Positions 14,971-22,770 are shown, counted from the first letter of the stretch. The stretch is 26,100 nucleotides of DNA from JBCDBH01 sp039184055 (GCA_039184055.1 JBCDBH010000039.1:1-26100); one strand, 5' to 3'. Numbers and translations: made by a program. The notes: generated from the letters alone by a model not told the origin.

Positions 14971-16308
14971 ATGGCGATCGAGGAACGTTACGTAGCCCGT
15001 GTCGTCAACCTGATTCCCGATCACGATCAGCGATTGTTCGGTGGCGATCTCGACACCGCACGACGTTTTTTGGTGGCCGGTGATCAACGTGCCTTCGGTG
15101 AGCTCGGTGGCTCGTTCGCGATCATGGCGCGCGACGGTGAGCGCGTACTGATGGCGCGCAGTCTCGATCGACCGATGCGTTATTTCCTCGCCAAAGAGGC
15201 GAGCGGCCCGATGCTGGTGGTCGCCGATCGGATCGACGCCATTCACGAGCAGCTCGAAGCCGATGGCTACGGCGATCAATTCCATCCGTCGTATACCCGG
15301 ATGGTGCCGGCGCATCACGTCACCGAGCTCCAGCTGGTCGGATGCCCCGACCCCAACCCCGGTCAACTCAGGTTCTTCGATCCGCCTCACGCGACGCTAC
15401 CTACCGATCTCGATCTGATCGGTGAGCGTTATGTCGGAGCGCTGGCGTCGGTGGTTCGCACCTGGCTCGATACGGTGGACGACCGCGAGCCGATCGGCGT
15501 GCCGTTCTCGGGTGGGCTCGATTCCGGTACGGTGTTGCTGACGCTTTATCACCAGCTGCTCGCCACCGGCCGCAGCCCGAGTCGCCTCAAAGCGTTCACT
15601 TTGGCGGTCGACGGCGGTGGTGAGGATCTCGCCCAGGCGCGTGCCTTCCTGCGCGCCACCAACCTCGAGATGCTGCACGAGCCGATCGAGGTCGCCGCTG
15701 ACGCGGTGGATCCGCTGGCGGCGGTGGAGCTGATCGAGGACTACAAGCCCCGCGACGTCGAATGCGCGGCGATGATGATCGCCTTGTGTCGAGCCTTGCG
15801 CGAGCGCTACGCCGACTGGCGATTGCTGGTCGACGGCGACGGTGGTGACGAGAACCTCAAGGATTATCCGATCGAGGAGAATCCCGAGCTCACCATTCGC
15901 AGCGTGGTCAACAATCGCATGCTTTACCAGGAAGGCTGGGGCGTCGATGCGATCAAGCACTCGCTGACCTACTCGGGCGGTTTGAGCCGTGGCTGCGTGC
16001 GTGGCTGGGCGCCGTCGCGGCATCATGGCTTCATTCCCTTCAGCCCGATGACGCAAACACCGGTGATCGCGGTGGCCGAGGCGATTCCGTTCGCGGACTT
16101 GAGCGCCGGATCGCACGAAGCGCTCTACGGCCTCAAGGGTGAGGTCTACCGCCGGGGTGTCGCCAAGGTGCTCGGGATCGAGCTACCGGTATTCGCCAAA
16201 CGCCGCTTTCAACACGGCGCGGCGCCCGCGGGACTGGTCGCCGAACGGTTCGACGATCCGATCGGGCACGGCTACCGACGTCACTTCCTGCGGCGCTACC
16301 AAAGCTGA
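14971..16308 (+). CDS. Asparagine-synthetase-like ATP-dependent ligase without glutaminase cysteine
   Basis: The protein has 445 residues. The C-terminal half is an asparagine synthetase-type ATP pyrophosphatase domain: the PP-loop PFSGGLDSGTVLL (about residues 178-190), then LLVDGDGGDENLKDYP (286-300) where AsnB has a GEGSDE-type loop, and a C-terminal VYRRGVAKVLGIELPVFAKRRFQHG. The N-terminal half (DHDQRLFGGD...GSFAIMARDGERVLMARSLDRPMRYFL) keeps the Ntn-hydrolase shape but starts MAIEERYV, with no catalytic Cys at position 2. It therefore probably cannot hydrolyse glutamine and must use free ammonia or an amine nucleophile, as beta-lactam synthetases do. It is shorter than AsnB (about 550 residues). 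A TGATG overlap couples it to the radical SAM gene. The fold is confident; the product is unknown. Confidence 0.85.
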   Translation: MAIEERYVARVVNLIPDHDQRLFGGDLDTARRFLVAGDQRAFGELGGSFAIMARDGERVLMARSLDRPMRYFLAKEASGPMLVVADRIDAIHEQLEADGYGDQFHPSYTRMVPAHHVTELQLVGCPDPNPGQLRFFDPPHATLPTDLDLIGERYVGALASVVRTWLDTVDDREPIGVPFSGGLDSGTVLLTLYHQLLATGRSPSRLKAFTLAVDGGGEDLAQARAFLRATNLEMLHEPIEVAADAVDPLAAVELIEDYKPRDVECAAMMIALCRALRERYADWRLLVDGDGGDENLKDYPIEENPELTIRSVVNNRMLYQEGWGVDAIKHSLTYSGGLSRGCVRGWAPSRHHGFIPFSPMTQTPVIAVAEAIPFADLSAGSHEALYGLKGEVYRRGVAKVLGIELPVFAKRRFQHGAAPAGLVAERFDDPIGHGYRRHFLRRYQS

Positions 16309-17282
16309 TGAACGCCGGTTGGGTGCGTGCGCAGCGCCCGGCCGTCGTTCGTCCCGACACGCCCGAGCTTCTCGATTGGCGGTGGGAAAACGAGCGTGAG
16401 CGCGATGGCCGGCTCCGGCGCACGCTCACCCTCTTTCTCGCTGGGGCGGAGTGCCCGTTCAGCTGTGTCTTCTGCGATCTCTGGCAGCACACCCTCGAGA
16501 CACCGACGGCCGAAGGCGCCCTCGTCGCGCAGATCGACGAGGGGCTGAGGCGTGCTGGGGTCACGCTCGACGAGAGTTGCGTCGAATCAGGCGCCGGCAG
16601 TCCTCATGACAGCGACCTTCGCGACATCAAGCTCCAAGACATAGCCGTCAAGCTCTACAACGCGAGCAACTTTTTCGAATCGCGGGCGGTGCCCGACGTC
16701 GACGACGCGCGGATCGCACGCCGATTGGCTTCGTGCGCGCGGGTGACGGTCGAATGTCATCCCAAGCTGGTCGGAGAGCGTGCCTGGCGCTTCGCCGACC
16801 GGCTCGATGGTGAGCTCGAGATCGCCACCGGTTTCGAGACCTGTCATCCCGATGCCCATCGCAGGCTCGGCAAAGGCACCACGGTCGACGACTTCGATCG
16901 TCTGTTCGCCGCCCTGGCTCGACGTCAGATCGCCTGTCGGGCGTTCGTCCTGCTCGGCGCGCCTTTTGTACCGGCCGCCGAAACCGTCGACTGGGCGATA
17001 CGGAGCGTGCACCACGCCCGCGAACGGGGTGTCGGTCGCATCACGCTGATTCCCGTGCACGGTGGCAACGGCATGCTCGATGAGCTCGGGCGTCGGGGCG
17101 CGTGGCGCCAACCGGCGCTCGACGAGCTCGAAGATGCCTACGACGCTTGTTTGTTTGACGATTGCGTGGTCACCGTCGATCTATGGGATCTCGAACGACT
17201 CTATGGCGATGCGCCGAACTTCGCGGCGCGGTTGGCCAGGCTCGAAGCCATCAACGAGTCAGGGCGAGCTCGTAGCCGATGA
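16308..17282 (+). CDS. Radical SAM protein of unknown function
   Basis: The protein has 324 residues. The cluster motif CPFSCVFC (C49, C53, C56; CX3CX2C) binds a 4Fe-4S cluster that cleaves S-adenosylmethionine. Downstream lie IKLYNASNFFESRAVP, TVECHPKLVGERAWRF, ELEIATGFETCHPDAHRRLGKGTTVDDF and ACRAFVLLGAPFVPAAETVDWA, which trace the Elp3/MiaB-like TIM barrel. No SPASM domain or extra Cys cluster, B12 domain or TRAM domain is visible. It resembles, from memory, radical SAM proteins of the TIGR01210/YhcC type found in Planctomycetota and Acidobacteria beside a flavoprotein. It starts one base into the previous stop (TGATG) and its own stop overlaps the flavoprotein start (ATGA), so the three products should be made together. 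Substrate unknown. Confidence 0.88.
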   Translation: MNAGWVRAQRPAVVRPDTPELLDWRWENERERDGRLRRTLTLFLAGAECPFSCVFCDLWQHTLETPTAEGALVAQIDEGLRRAGVTLDESCVESGAGSPHDSDLRDIKLQDIAVKLYNASNFFESRAVPDVDDARIARRLASCARVTVECHPKLVGERAWRFADRLDGELEIATGFETCHPDAHRRLGKGTTVDDFDRLFAALARRQIACRAFVLLGAPFVPAAETVDWAIRSVHHARERGVGRITLIPVHGGNGMLDELGRRGAWRQPALDELEDAYDACLFDDCVVTVDLWDLERLYGDAPNFAARLARLEAINESGRARSR

Positions 17283-18829
17283 ACATCGCCATCATCGGAT
17301 CTGGTTTTGCCGGCACGATCCTGGCGCGTGTGCTGAACCGTCAGGGTCACGAAGTCACGGTGATCGAGCGTGGCCACCATCCGCGTTTTGCGCTCGGTGA
17401 GTCGTCGACCCCGCTCGCCGCCTTGTCTCTCGAGCGTTTGGCGGCACGCTGGGGTCTCGACGATCTTCACGATCTCGCCACCCATGGTCGGTGGCGTCGG
17501 CGCTTCCCCGAGCTGCGACGAGGCAAGAAACGAGGCTTTACCTTCTACGCCCATCGTCGCGGACAGCCGTTGACCGCGACCGATCGTTGGCTCGTCGCCG
17601 CGAGTCCCAACGACCACATCGCCGACGTGCATTGGCTACGTGCCGATGTCGATGCGTTCCTGGTCGACCGTGCGCGTGCCGAGGGGGTGCGAATCGAAGA
17701 AGGTGCCGAGATCGACGACGCGACTCCTGCCGACGGTGGTTGGAGCCTACGAGGCAACCGGGACGGTCGCGCGTATCGTTGCGACGTCGACTGGGTCGTC
17801 GATGCCTCGGGTGGAGGAGCGTGCTTGCCTCGCGCCCTGGGGCTCACTCAGGTGCCGTTTCGATTCGTTCCCCCGACCTTGTTGGTCGCGGCCCATCTCA
17901 CCGGCGAAGGACCCGATGCTACGGCGCAGAACGAGGCGTCATGGTCGCCTGGGCCCTACGACGATGAATGGGCGGCGGTGCACCATCTGATCGACGGTGG
18001 GTGGATCTACGCTCTGCGTTTCGACCACGGCGTGACCAGCCTGGGTCTCGTGTTGCGCCACGATGGTCTCGGTTCCGATGACGACGACATCGATCGAGTC
18101 GTCGCGACGCCACGCGAGTCGCTCTTCGCCTGGCTCGGGCGGTATCCGACGCTGGCGCGACAGTGGTGTGACGCTGAAGTGGTGGAGGTTGCGGCGCAAC
18201 GTCAGGTGCAGCGTCGCTGGTCGACGGCGGTGGGGGATGGCTGGCTTTTGATGCCGCACACCTACGGTTTCGCGAGTCCGCTTTTTTCCACCGGCATGGC
18301 GTGGAGTCTGCGGGCGGTCGAACGGATTGCGACCATGTTCGCCACGCCACGGCTCGACCCGGATCGGCTCGAAGCCTACGGGACGCAGCTCGCCAGCGAG
18401 CTCGACTTCATGGATGAGGTGATCGGCGGGGCCTACGATCTGCTCGATCGACCGAGACATCTTCTTGCCTACACGTTCCTCTACTTCGCCGCCGCGAGCT
18501 TCTCGGAGAGCCGTGAACGCTTGCTCGAGCCGCCCGATCGAGGATGGGCCGAGCGTGGCTTCTTGGCGAGTGACGAGACGCTGGTACGTCGGGCGCAAGA
18601 GCTCGAGCGGCTGGCGCGGGATCGCGACGAAGACAGCTATTGGAACCAGATCGAGGCGGCGATTCGCCCGATCAACGTCGCCGGGCTCGCCGATCGAACC
18701 CGTGATGGGCTCTATCCGGTCGATCTCGATGCGCTGGTCGCCTCGGCTTCGCGGCTCGGGTTGTCAACGGCACACGTACGCGCGGCGCTGCCGCGACTTC
18801 GTGGATTCCAGGAGTCGATGGGACTCTAG
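17279..18829 (+). CDS. FAD-dependent halogenase-like flavoprotein
   Basis: The protein has 516 residues. The N-terminal dinucleotide fold IAIIGSGFAGTILARVL (GxGxxG at 7-12) and GESSTPLAALSLERLA (40-55) are those of flavin-dependent halogenases and their oxidoreductase relatives. A second FAD contact is WVVDASGGG (172-180), and WLLMPHTYGFASPLFSTGMAWSL closes the FAD site. At the place of the halogenase WxWxIP motif the protein reads GGWIYALRF (W242, Y244, R247), so that signature is broken. The lysines at 83-84 (GKKRGFTFY) lie where the halogenase active-site Lys is expected, but the alignment is by eye. It could be an oxygenase, dehydrogenase or divergent halogenase. It is the last gene of the trio, and its TAG stop shares the palindrome CTAG with the rluD stop on the other strand. 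Confidence 0.83.
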   Translation: MNIAIIGSGFAGTILARVLNRQGHEVTVIERGHHPRFALGESSTPLAALSLERLAARWGLDDLHDLATHGRWRRRFPELRRGKKRGFTFYAHRRGQPLTATDRWLVAASPNDHIADVHWLRADVDAFLVDRARAEGVRIEEGAEIDDATPADGGWSLRGNRDGRAYRCDVDWVVDASGGGACLPRALGLTQVPFRFVPPTLLVAAHLTGEGPDATAQNEASWSPGPYDDEWAAVHHLIDGGWIYALRFDHGVTSLGLVLRHDGLGSDDDDIDRVVATPRESLFAWLGRYPTLARQWCDAEVVEVAAQRQVQRRWSTAVGDGWLLMPHTYGFASPLFSTGMAWSLRAVERIATMFATPRLDPDRLEAYGTQLASELDFMDEVIGGAYDLLDRPRHLLAYTFLYFAAASFSESRERLLEPPDRGWAERGFLASDETLVRRAQELERLARDRDEDSYWNQIEAAIRPINVAGLADRTRDGLYPVDLDALVASASRLGLSTAHVRAALPRLRGFQESMGL

Positions 18830-19785
18830 GGAGAAGCGATCGGCCAGTCTTGGCCTGTCGAGTCGTGCCAAAGGGTCTGTAAGTCGTCAGGTATGGGCGC
18901 TGAGAAGCTCAGCGGACGTTCGTCGACGGGGTGCTCGAACGATAGTCGGTGGGCGTGGAGCGCGGGGCGTGGGAAATTTCGAAGGACGGCGCGCGGGCGT
19001 CCGATCACTTCGCGCCAGCGAGCTTCGCCATACACCGGGTCACCGATCAGCGGATGACGAATGGCTTTGAGATGGACGCGGATCTGGTGGGTGCGACCGG
19101 TTTCGAGCTTGATGCGGAGTACGGACACACCCGCGACCGAGCTCTCGACGGTCCAATGGGTCAGCGCCGGTCGACCATCGTGCCGTACGGTCATCCGTTT
19201 GCGGTCCTGAGGGTGACGTCCGATCGCCAGGTCGACCGTGCCGGATGCGTCGCGAGGCATGCCCCACACCACGGCGAGATAGCGTTTGTCGATGTGGCGG
19301 TCGGCGAAGGCTTCGGAGAGCCGCCGGTAGGCGATGACCGAGCGCGCCACCACGAGCACACCGGTGGTGTCGAGATCGAGCCGGTGGACGATGCCGGGAC
19401 GACCGCTGCCACCCACGCCGGCGATCTCGGGAAAGCGATCGAGCAATCGATTGGCGAGGGTGCCGCGTTCACGACCGGCGCCGGGATGCACGCTCAGTCC
19501 GGCTGGTTTGTCGACCACGATCAGGTGCTCGTCTTCGTAGAGGAGATCGAGCTGGCCAGGCTCGGCGACGACCCCGGCATCGGTGCTCGGTGGCGGCGGA
19601 CGGCAGACGACCTCGTCGGCGTCCTCCAGCCGAGTCGAGGCTTTCGCGATCACGCCATTGACGGTGATCCGCTGGTCCGCGATCCACTGTTGGATTTGAT
19701 TGCGTGGTATATCGAGGCGATGCGCCACGTGACGGTCGAGCCGTTCGCCCGCGTTCTCGGAGTCGACTCGCCAGGTGGTGTTCAC
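18826..19785 (-). CDS. rluD: RluA-family 23S rRNA pseudouridine synthase, RluD-like
   Basis: The protein has 319 residues. An S4 RNA-binding domain (about 14-70: ERLDRHVAHRL...RNQIQQWIADQRITVNG) precedes the catalytic domain. The catalytic signature GIVHRLDLDTTGVLVVA carries the essential Asp of HRLD. LLYEDEHLIVVDKPAGLSVHPG and KLETGRTHQIRVHLKAIRHPLIGDPVYG are family hallmarks. It isomerises uridines, most likely in helix 69 of 23S rRNA if a true RluD. The GTG start overlaps the lspA stop as GTGA, an arrangement seen in many bacteria where lspA and rluD are adjacent. The substrate site within the RluA family is inferred. Confidence 0.94.
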   Translation of the reverse strand: MNTTWRVDSENAGERLDRHVAHRLDIPRNQIQQWIADQRITVNGVIAKASTRLEDADEVVCRPPPPSTDAGVVAEPGQLDLLYEDEHLIVVDKPAGLSVHPGAGRERGTLANRLLDRFPEIAGVGGSGRPGIVHRLDLDTTGVLVVARSVIAYRRLSEAFADRHIDKRYLAVVWGMPRDASGTVDLAIGRHPQDRKRMTVRHDGRPALTHWTVESSVAGVSVLRIKLETGRTHQIRVHLKAIRHPLIGDPVYGEARWREVIGRPRAVLRNFPRPALHAHRLSFEHPVDERPLSFSAPIPDDLQTLWHDSTGQDWPIASP

Positions 19786-20321
19786 GGGGTCGACGCGAGC
19801 TCGGTGGGCTCGTCGTCGGTCACGGTCTCCGGTTCGTCAGCCACGGGGCGAAACGCGCTCCACACCATGAAGCCGATCCCCACCGTAATGGCACTGTCGG
19901 CGATATTGAAGGTGTGCCAATGCCAGTCTCCGACATAGAAGTCGATGAAATCGGTGACGCCACCTTGGAGGATGCGGTCGAGCAGGTTGCCGACCGCGCC
20001 ACCTAGCACCAGTGACAGCGCCACCAGCATCACGCGGTCGTGGGCGGGCACCTGGCGGAAGTAAAACGCCACAAGGGTGAGCGCGAGCAGACCGAGGGCG
20101 ATCAACAGCACGGTACGCAGCCCGTCGCCGTGCGTGGCGAACAGACCAAAAGCCACCCCGGTGTTGTGCACGTGGGTGAGATTGAGCAGGCCGTCGATCA
20201 CGGGACGGCTGGTGCCGATCGGCATGTGGAGCTCGACGAGCTGTTTGGTCCATTGGTCGAGCACCAGGACGATCAGCGAGAGGAATAGAAAGAGAGGCTT
20301 GGCTGGGTAGGTTCGAGTCAT
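19782..20321 (-). CDS. lspA: Lipoprotein signal peptidase II
   Basis: The protein has 179 residues from the ATG at 20321, which overlaps the thiE stop as ATGA. This inner-membrane aspartyl protease cuts before the lipidated cysteine of prolipoproteins such as Pal and CpoB encoded in this window. Four transmembrane helices are visible, and the signatures are complete: VLDQWTKQLVE, HVHNTGVAFGLF, GGAVGNLLDRILQGGVTDFIDFYVG with the first catalytic Asp, and FNIADSAITVG with the second. The C-terminal 20 residues form an acidic tail. GGAG lies a few bases before the ATG, within thiE. Confidence 0.97.
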   Translation of the reverse strand: MTRTYPAKPLFLFLSLIVLVLDQWTKQLVELHMPIGTSRPVIDGLLNLTHVHNTGVAFGLFATHGDGLRTVLLIALGLLALTLVAFYFRQVPAHDRVMLVALSLVLGGAVGNLLDRILQGGVTDFIDFYVGDWHWHTFNIADSAITVGIGFMVWSAFRPVADEPETVTDDEPTELASTP

Positions 20322-20965
20322 GGTTGCGCCTCGGAAGGAGAGTGCGAGTCGGGCCACGCGTGCCGGGCCGCGGCCACCACGCGTCGTCGTCGGTCGGTGT
20401 CGATGAAGACGCGGATGCCCGCGACTCCAGCAGCGCCGGCCGACTGAGCGGTGGTGACGTCGTCGGCGTCTTCGACACCACCGAGCACGAGGAGGGGGAT
20501 CCCGTGACGACTGGCCTTTTCGATGCCGGTCGGGCCGGGCACGTCGACCCACCCCGGTTTCGAAGGTGTCGGGCGTAGCGGGCCATAGGTAACGAAGTCG
20601 GCGCCGGCGTCACGCGCTCGTTTGATTTCGTCGATGCTGTGGGTCGAGACACCGAGGATCGGCTCGGCGCCGAAACGTCTACGCAAGGCTCCGGTGTGAA
20701 CCGCGTCGGTCGCCAAATGCGCGCCCTGGCACCCGGCACCGAGCGCCACGTCGAGCCGTCGATTGACCATCACCGCGATTGTGGCCGGGAGGCGTCGCCG
20801 TGTCTCGCACGCGAGCTCATAGAATGCTCGATCGTCGAGATCACGCTCCCGTAGCTGCACGGCGTCGACACCGTCGGCGGCGAGCTCATCGAGCCACGGC
20901 CCGAGCTCGCCACCCTCCAGTCGCGTGCGATCACTGATGGCGAGAAGTCTCGGAATCCGAACCAT
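20318..20965 (-). CDS. thiE: Thiamine-phosphate synthase / TenI family protein
   Basis: The protein has 215 residues and a TIM-barrel fold. LLAISDRTRL begins the barrel; DAVQLRERDLDDRAF and AVMVNRRLDVALGAGCQGAHLATD are pyrophosphate-binding and barrel motifs. GVSTHSIDEIKRARDAGADFVTYGPLRPTPSKPG matches the ThiE phosphate loop, and LVLGGVEDADDVTTAQSAGAAGVAGIRVF closes the barrel. ThiE joins the thiazole and pyrimidine halves of thiamine; TenI members of the same fold instead act as thiazole tautomerase. The motifs fit either, though ThiE is the simpler reading. No other thiamine gene is in the window. It overlaps the upstream small membrane gene by 35 nt and lspA by 4 nt. Confidence 0.82.
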   Translation of the reverse strand: MVRIPRLLAISDRTRLEGGELGPWLDELAADGVDAVQLRERDLDDRAFYELACETRRRLPATIAVMVNRRLDVALGAGCQGAHLATDAVHTGALRRRFGAEPILGVSTHSIDEIKRARDAGADFVTYGPLRPTPSKPGWVDVPGPTGIEKASRHGIPLLVLGGVEDADDVTTAQSAGAAGVAGIRVFIDTDRRRRVVAAARHAWPDSHSPSEAQP

Positions 20966-21197
20966 GTATACCTAGACGGAAAAGCTCGAAGAGGTCGTGG
21001 GCGGCCCACACCAGATGGACCAAGCCAAAGCCCATGATGGCCCCGCGGGGCCACGGACCGGCGAGCACCTGCAGAATCGAGGGCAGGCCGGTGACCATCC
21101 GATTCCAACCCGGGCTCCATGGCAGCAAGGTCAACATCAGGCCGACCAGGCAGCAATAGAAGACGAAGAGCAGGCGGGTGGTCCAATCGGCAGTCAT
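20931..21197 (-). CDS. Small two-helix membrane protein of unknown function
   Basis: The protein has 88 residues from the ATG at 21197. Two hydrophobic segments (about residues 9-26, LLFVFYCCLVGLMLTLLPW, and 52-70, GAIMGFGLVHLVWAAHDLFEL) flank a short loop with WSPGWNRMV. The pattern of LLPWSP, a buried Arg-Gly-Ala and a C-terminal LF recalls small membrane proteins conserved beside thiE or lspA in Acidobacteria, but I know no assigned function. The last 35 nt overlap thiE in another frame. A TACAAT box ends 8 nt before the ATG and there is no Shine-Dalgarno, so the message may be leaderless. The longer frame upstream is unsupported. Confidence 0.7.
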   Translation of the reverse strand: MTADWTTRLLFVFYCCLVGLMLTLLPWSPGWNRMVTGLPSILQVLAGPWPRGAIMGFGLVHLVWAAHDLFELFRLGIHGSDSETSRHQ

Positions 21198-21205
21198 GTC
21201 GGCGG

Positions 21206-21234
21206 ATTGTACGGGATCCGTGACCGGGTCTCCA
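21206..21234 (-). promoter_or_regulatory. Candidate promoter giving a leaderless transcript of the thiE-lspA-rluD operon
   Basis: On the minus strand, TGGAGA (21234-21229) and TACAAT (21211-21206) lie 17 bp apart. The -10 box ends 8 nt before the ATG at 21197, so transcription would start at or next to the start codon. The -35 match is only fair. Confidence 0.4.
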
Positions 21235-21351
21235 GCCGATCGATCGCTGCTGTATACTTCCGGGGTCCGGCTACTTCCGCTGCGGTCGAGTGTGTCTTCT
21301 AGCCGTGGTTTGCTCTGAGGCGTATGCCTCCTCCACACATCAGGCGGTGCC

Positions 21352-22251
21352 ATGTTCAAGAAGATCCTCGGCGGCAAGGGTAAAAAAAAGTCCAGCCACG
21401 CCGATGAAAGTCGTGAGCTGACGATCGAAGATCTGATCACGCTCGAACGTTACGAAGAAGCCGCCGACGCCCTCAAGCGGCGGGTGAAGCTGGTCAAGAA
21501 CGATCTCCACGCGCACCTCAAATTGGCCGAGGTGTACACCGCGTTGGCCGAACCGTCGAAGGCGATCGACGCATACGGATTCGTGGCCGACAGTTACGCC
21601 GAAGACGGTTTCTACGACCGCGCCGTGGCGGTGCTGTCCAAAGCCGCGCGCCTGGCGCCCGGTGACGACGTGTTGCCGCGTCGACTCGAGAAGTACAAGC
21701 GGATGAAGCGTCTCGAGGCGCGTCGTAAGCTGGCCATCGAAGGTTTGCTCGCCAACCCGACGACCAAGGTCCAAGACGCCGCCAATTCAGCGCTCCAGAT
21801 GGAGCTTCTTTGGAACAAGATCGCTCGTACCGAGATCGTCCACGAGCTGTCCGCAGAAGAGCTCAAGCGATTGTTCTCGGTCATGAACATGCGGGACGTC
21901 GAGCCGGGTGAGATCCTCGCCAGTGCGGGGATGGCCGATGGCAAGCTCTACCTGGTGGTTGCCGGTGTGGTCGAGGCGATGGTGACCATCGGTTCTGGTG
22001 ACCATGCGCGCGAAACCAGCGCTCTGTCGTTTTCGAGTGGCGATGTGATCGGCGAGTCGGTGTTGCTCGAACGCAAGAGCTGGCCGGCCGAGTACAAGGT
22101 GTCGAAGGCCGGTACTGTGTTCGAGCTCGATCGTCCGGGTCTCGAAAAGGCGATGCAGGGGAGCGAGGATCCGGTCCATTTCTTGTCGGTGCTTCGTCGG
22201 CAACGCAAAGATCAGGCGGCGGTCAAGAACGTGCAGCAGATCCGAGGTTGA
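21352..22251 (+). CDS. TPR protein with C-terminal cyclic-nucleotide-binding-like domain
   Basis: The protein has 299 residues, cytoplasmic. A Lys-rich start (MFKKILGGKGKKK) leads to TPR units at about 26-110 (YEEAADALKRRVKLVKNDLHAHLKLAEVYTALAEPSKAIDAYGFVADSYAEDGFYDRAVAVLSKAARLAP). A linker follows, then a CRP-type beta-roll from about 165 (RLFSVMNMRDVEPGEILASAGMADGKLYLVVAGVVEAMV, SFSSGDVIGESVLLERKSWPAEYKVSKAGTVFELDRPGLEKAM). In the phosphate-binding cassette, GDVIGESVLLERKSWPAEY lacks the Arg of a canonical cAMP site (E. coli CRP GELGLFEEGQERSA), so ligand binding is uncertain. There is no DNA-binding domain. It is probably a scaffold or signalling protein. It lies three bases before def. 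Confidence 0.82.
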   Translation: MFKKILGGKGKKKSSHADESRELTIEDLITLERYEEAADALKRRVKLVKNDLHAHLKLAEVYTALAEPSKAIDAYGFVADSYAEDGFYDRAVAVLSKAARLAPGDDVLPRRLEKYKRMKRLEARRKLAIEGLLANPTTKVQDAANSALQMELLWNKIARTEIVHELSAEELKRLFSVMNMRDVEPGEILASAGMADGKLYLVVAGVVEAMVTIGSGDHARETSALSFSSGDVIGESVLLERKSWPAEYKVSKAGTVFELDRPGLEKAMQGSEDPVHFLSVLRRQRKDQAAVKNVQQIRG

Positions 22252-22254
22252 TCG

Positions 22255-22770
22255 ATGGCGATCATGCCGATCCGGCTCTATCCGGATCCGGTGCTGCGTG
22301 AGACCTGCGCACCGATCACGACGTTCGACGATGCGCTCCGCACACTCGCCGACGACATGGTCGAGACCATGTATGCCGCGCCCGGTGTCGGGCTGGCGGC
22401 ACCTCAAGTTGGCATCAATCAGCGCTTGGCGATCGTCGACATCTCGGTCGGCAGAGAGGCGGACGGCCTCCATGTCTTCGTCAATCCGAAGCTCGTCGAG
22501 ACGCAAGGAGCCGAGGTCGACACCGAAGGCTGTTTGTCGATTCCCGAGCTGACCGAGAAAGTCAGACGCCCAGCGACGATCCGCGTCGCCGCGCACGACC
22601 TCGATGGCGAGCCATTCGAGCTCGAAGCCGAAGGGTATTTCGCCCGTGCCATCTGTCACGAAATGGACCACCTCGAAGGCGTGCTCTTCGTCGATCATCT
22701 GCGTGGGCTGCGTCGCGAGCGAGCTCGGCGTCAATTGAAACGGCTGCAACGCGAAGCCGAATCTGCTTGA
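22255..22770 (+). CDS. def: Peptide deformylase
   Basis: The protein has 171 residues. All three deformylase motifs are intact: GVGLAAPQVG (motif 1), EGCLSIPE (motif 2, whose Cys binds the metal) and HEMDHLEG (motif 3, two His ligands and catalytic Glu). It removes the formyl group from nascent N-termini in the cytoplasm. The C-terminal helix (RRERARRQLKRLQREAES) is basic. The gene starts three bases after the TPR-cNMP gene stop; a second Met at residue 4 is a possible start. No methionyl-tRNA formyltransferase follows, unlike the common def-fmt pair. Confidence 0.97.
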   Translation: MAIMPIRLYPDPVLRETCAPITTFDDALRTLADDMVETMYAAPGVGLAAPQVGINQRLAIVDISVGREADGLHVFVNPKLVETQGAEVDTEGCLSIPELTEKVRRPATIRVAAHDLDGEPFELEAEGYFARAICHEMDHLEGVLFVDHLRGLRRERARRQLKRLQREAESA

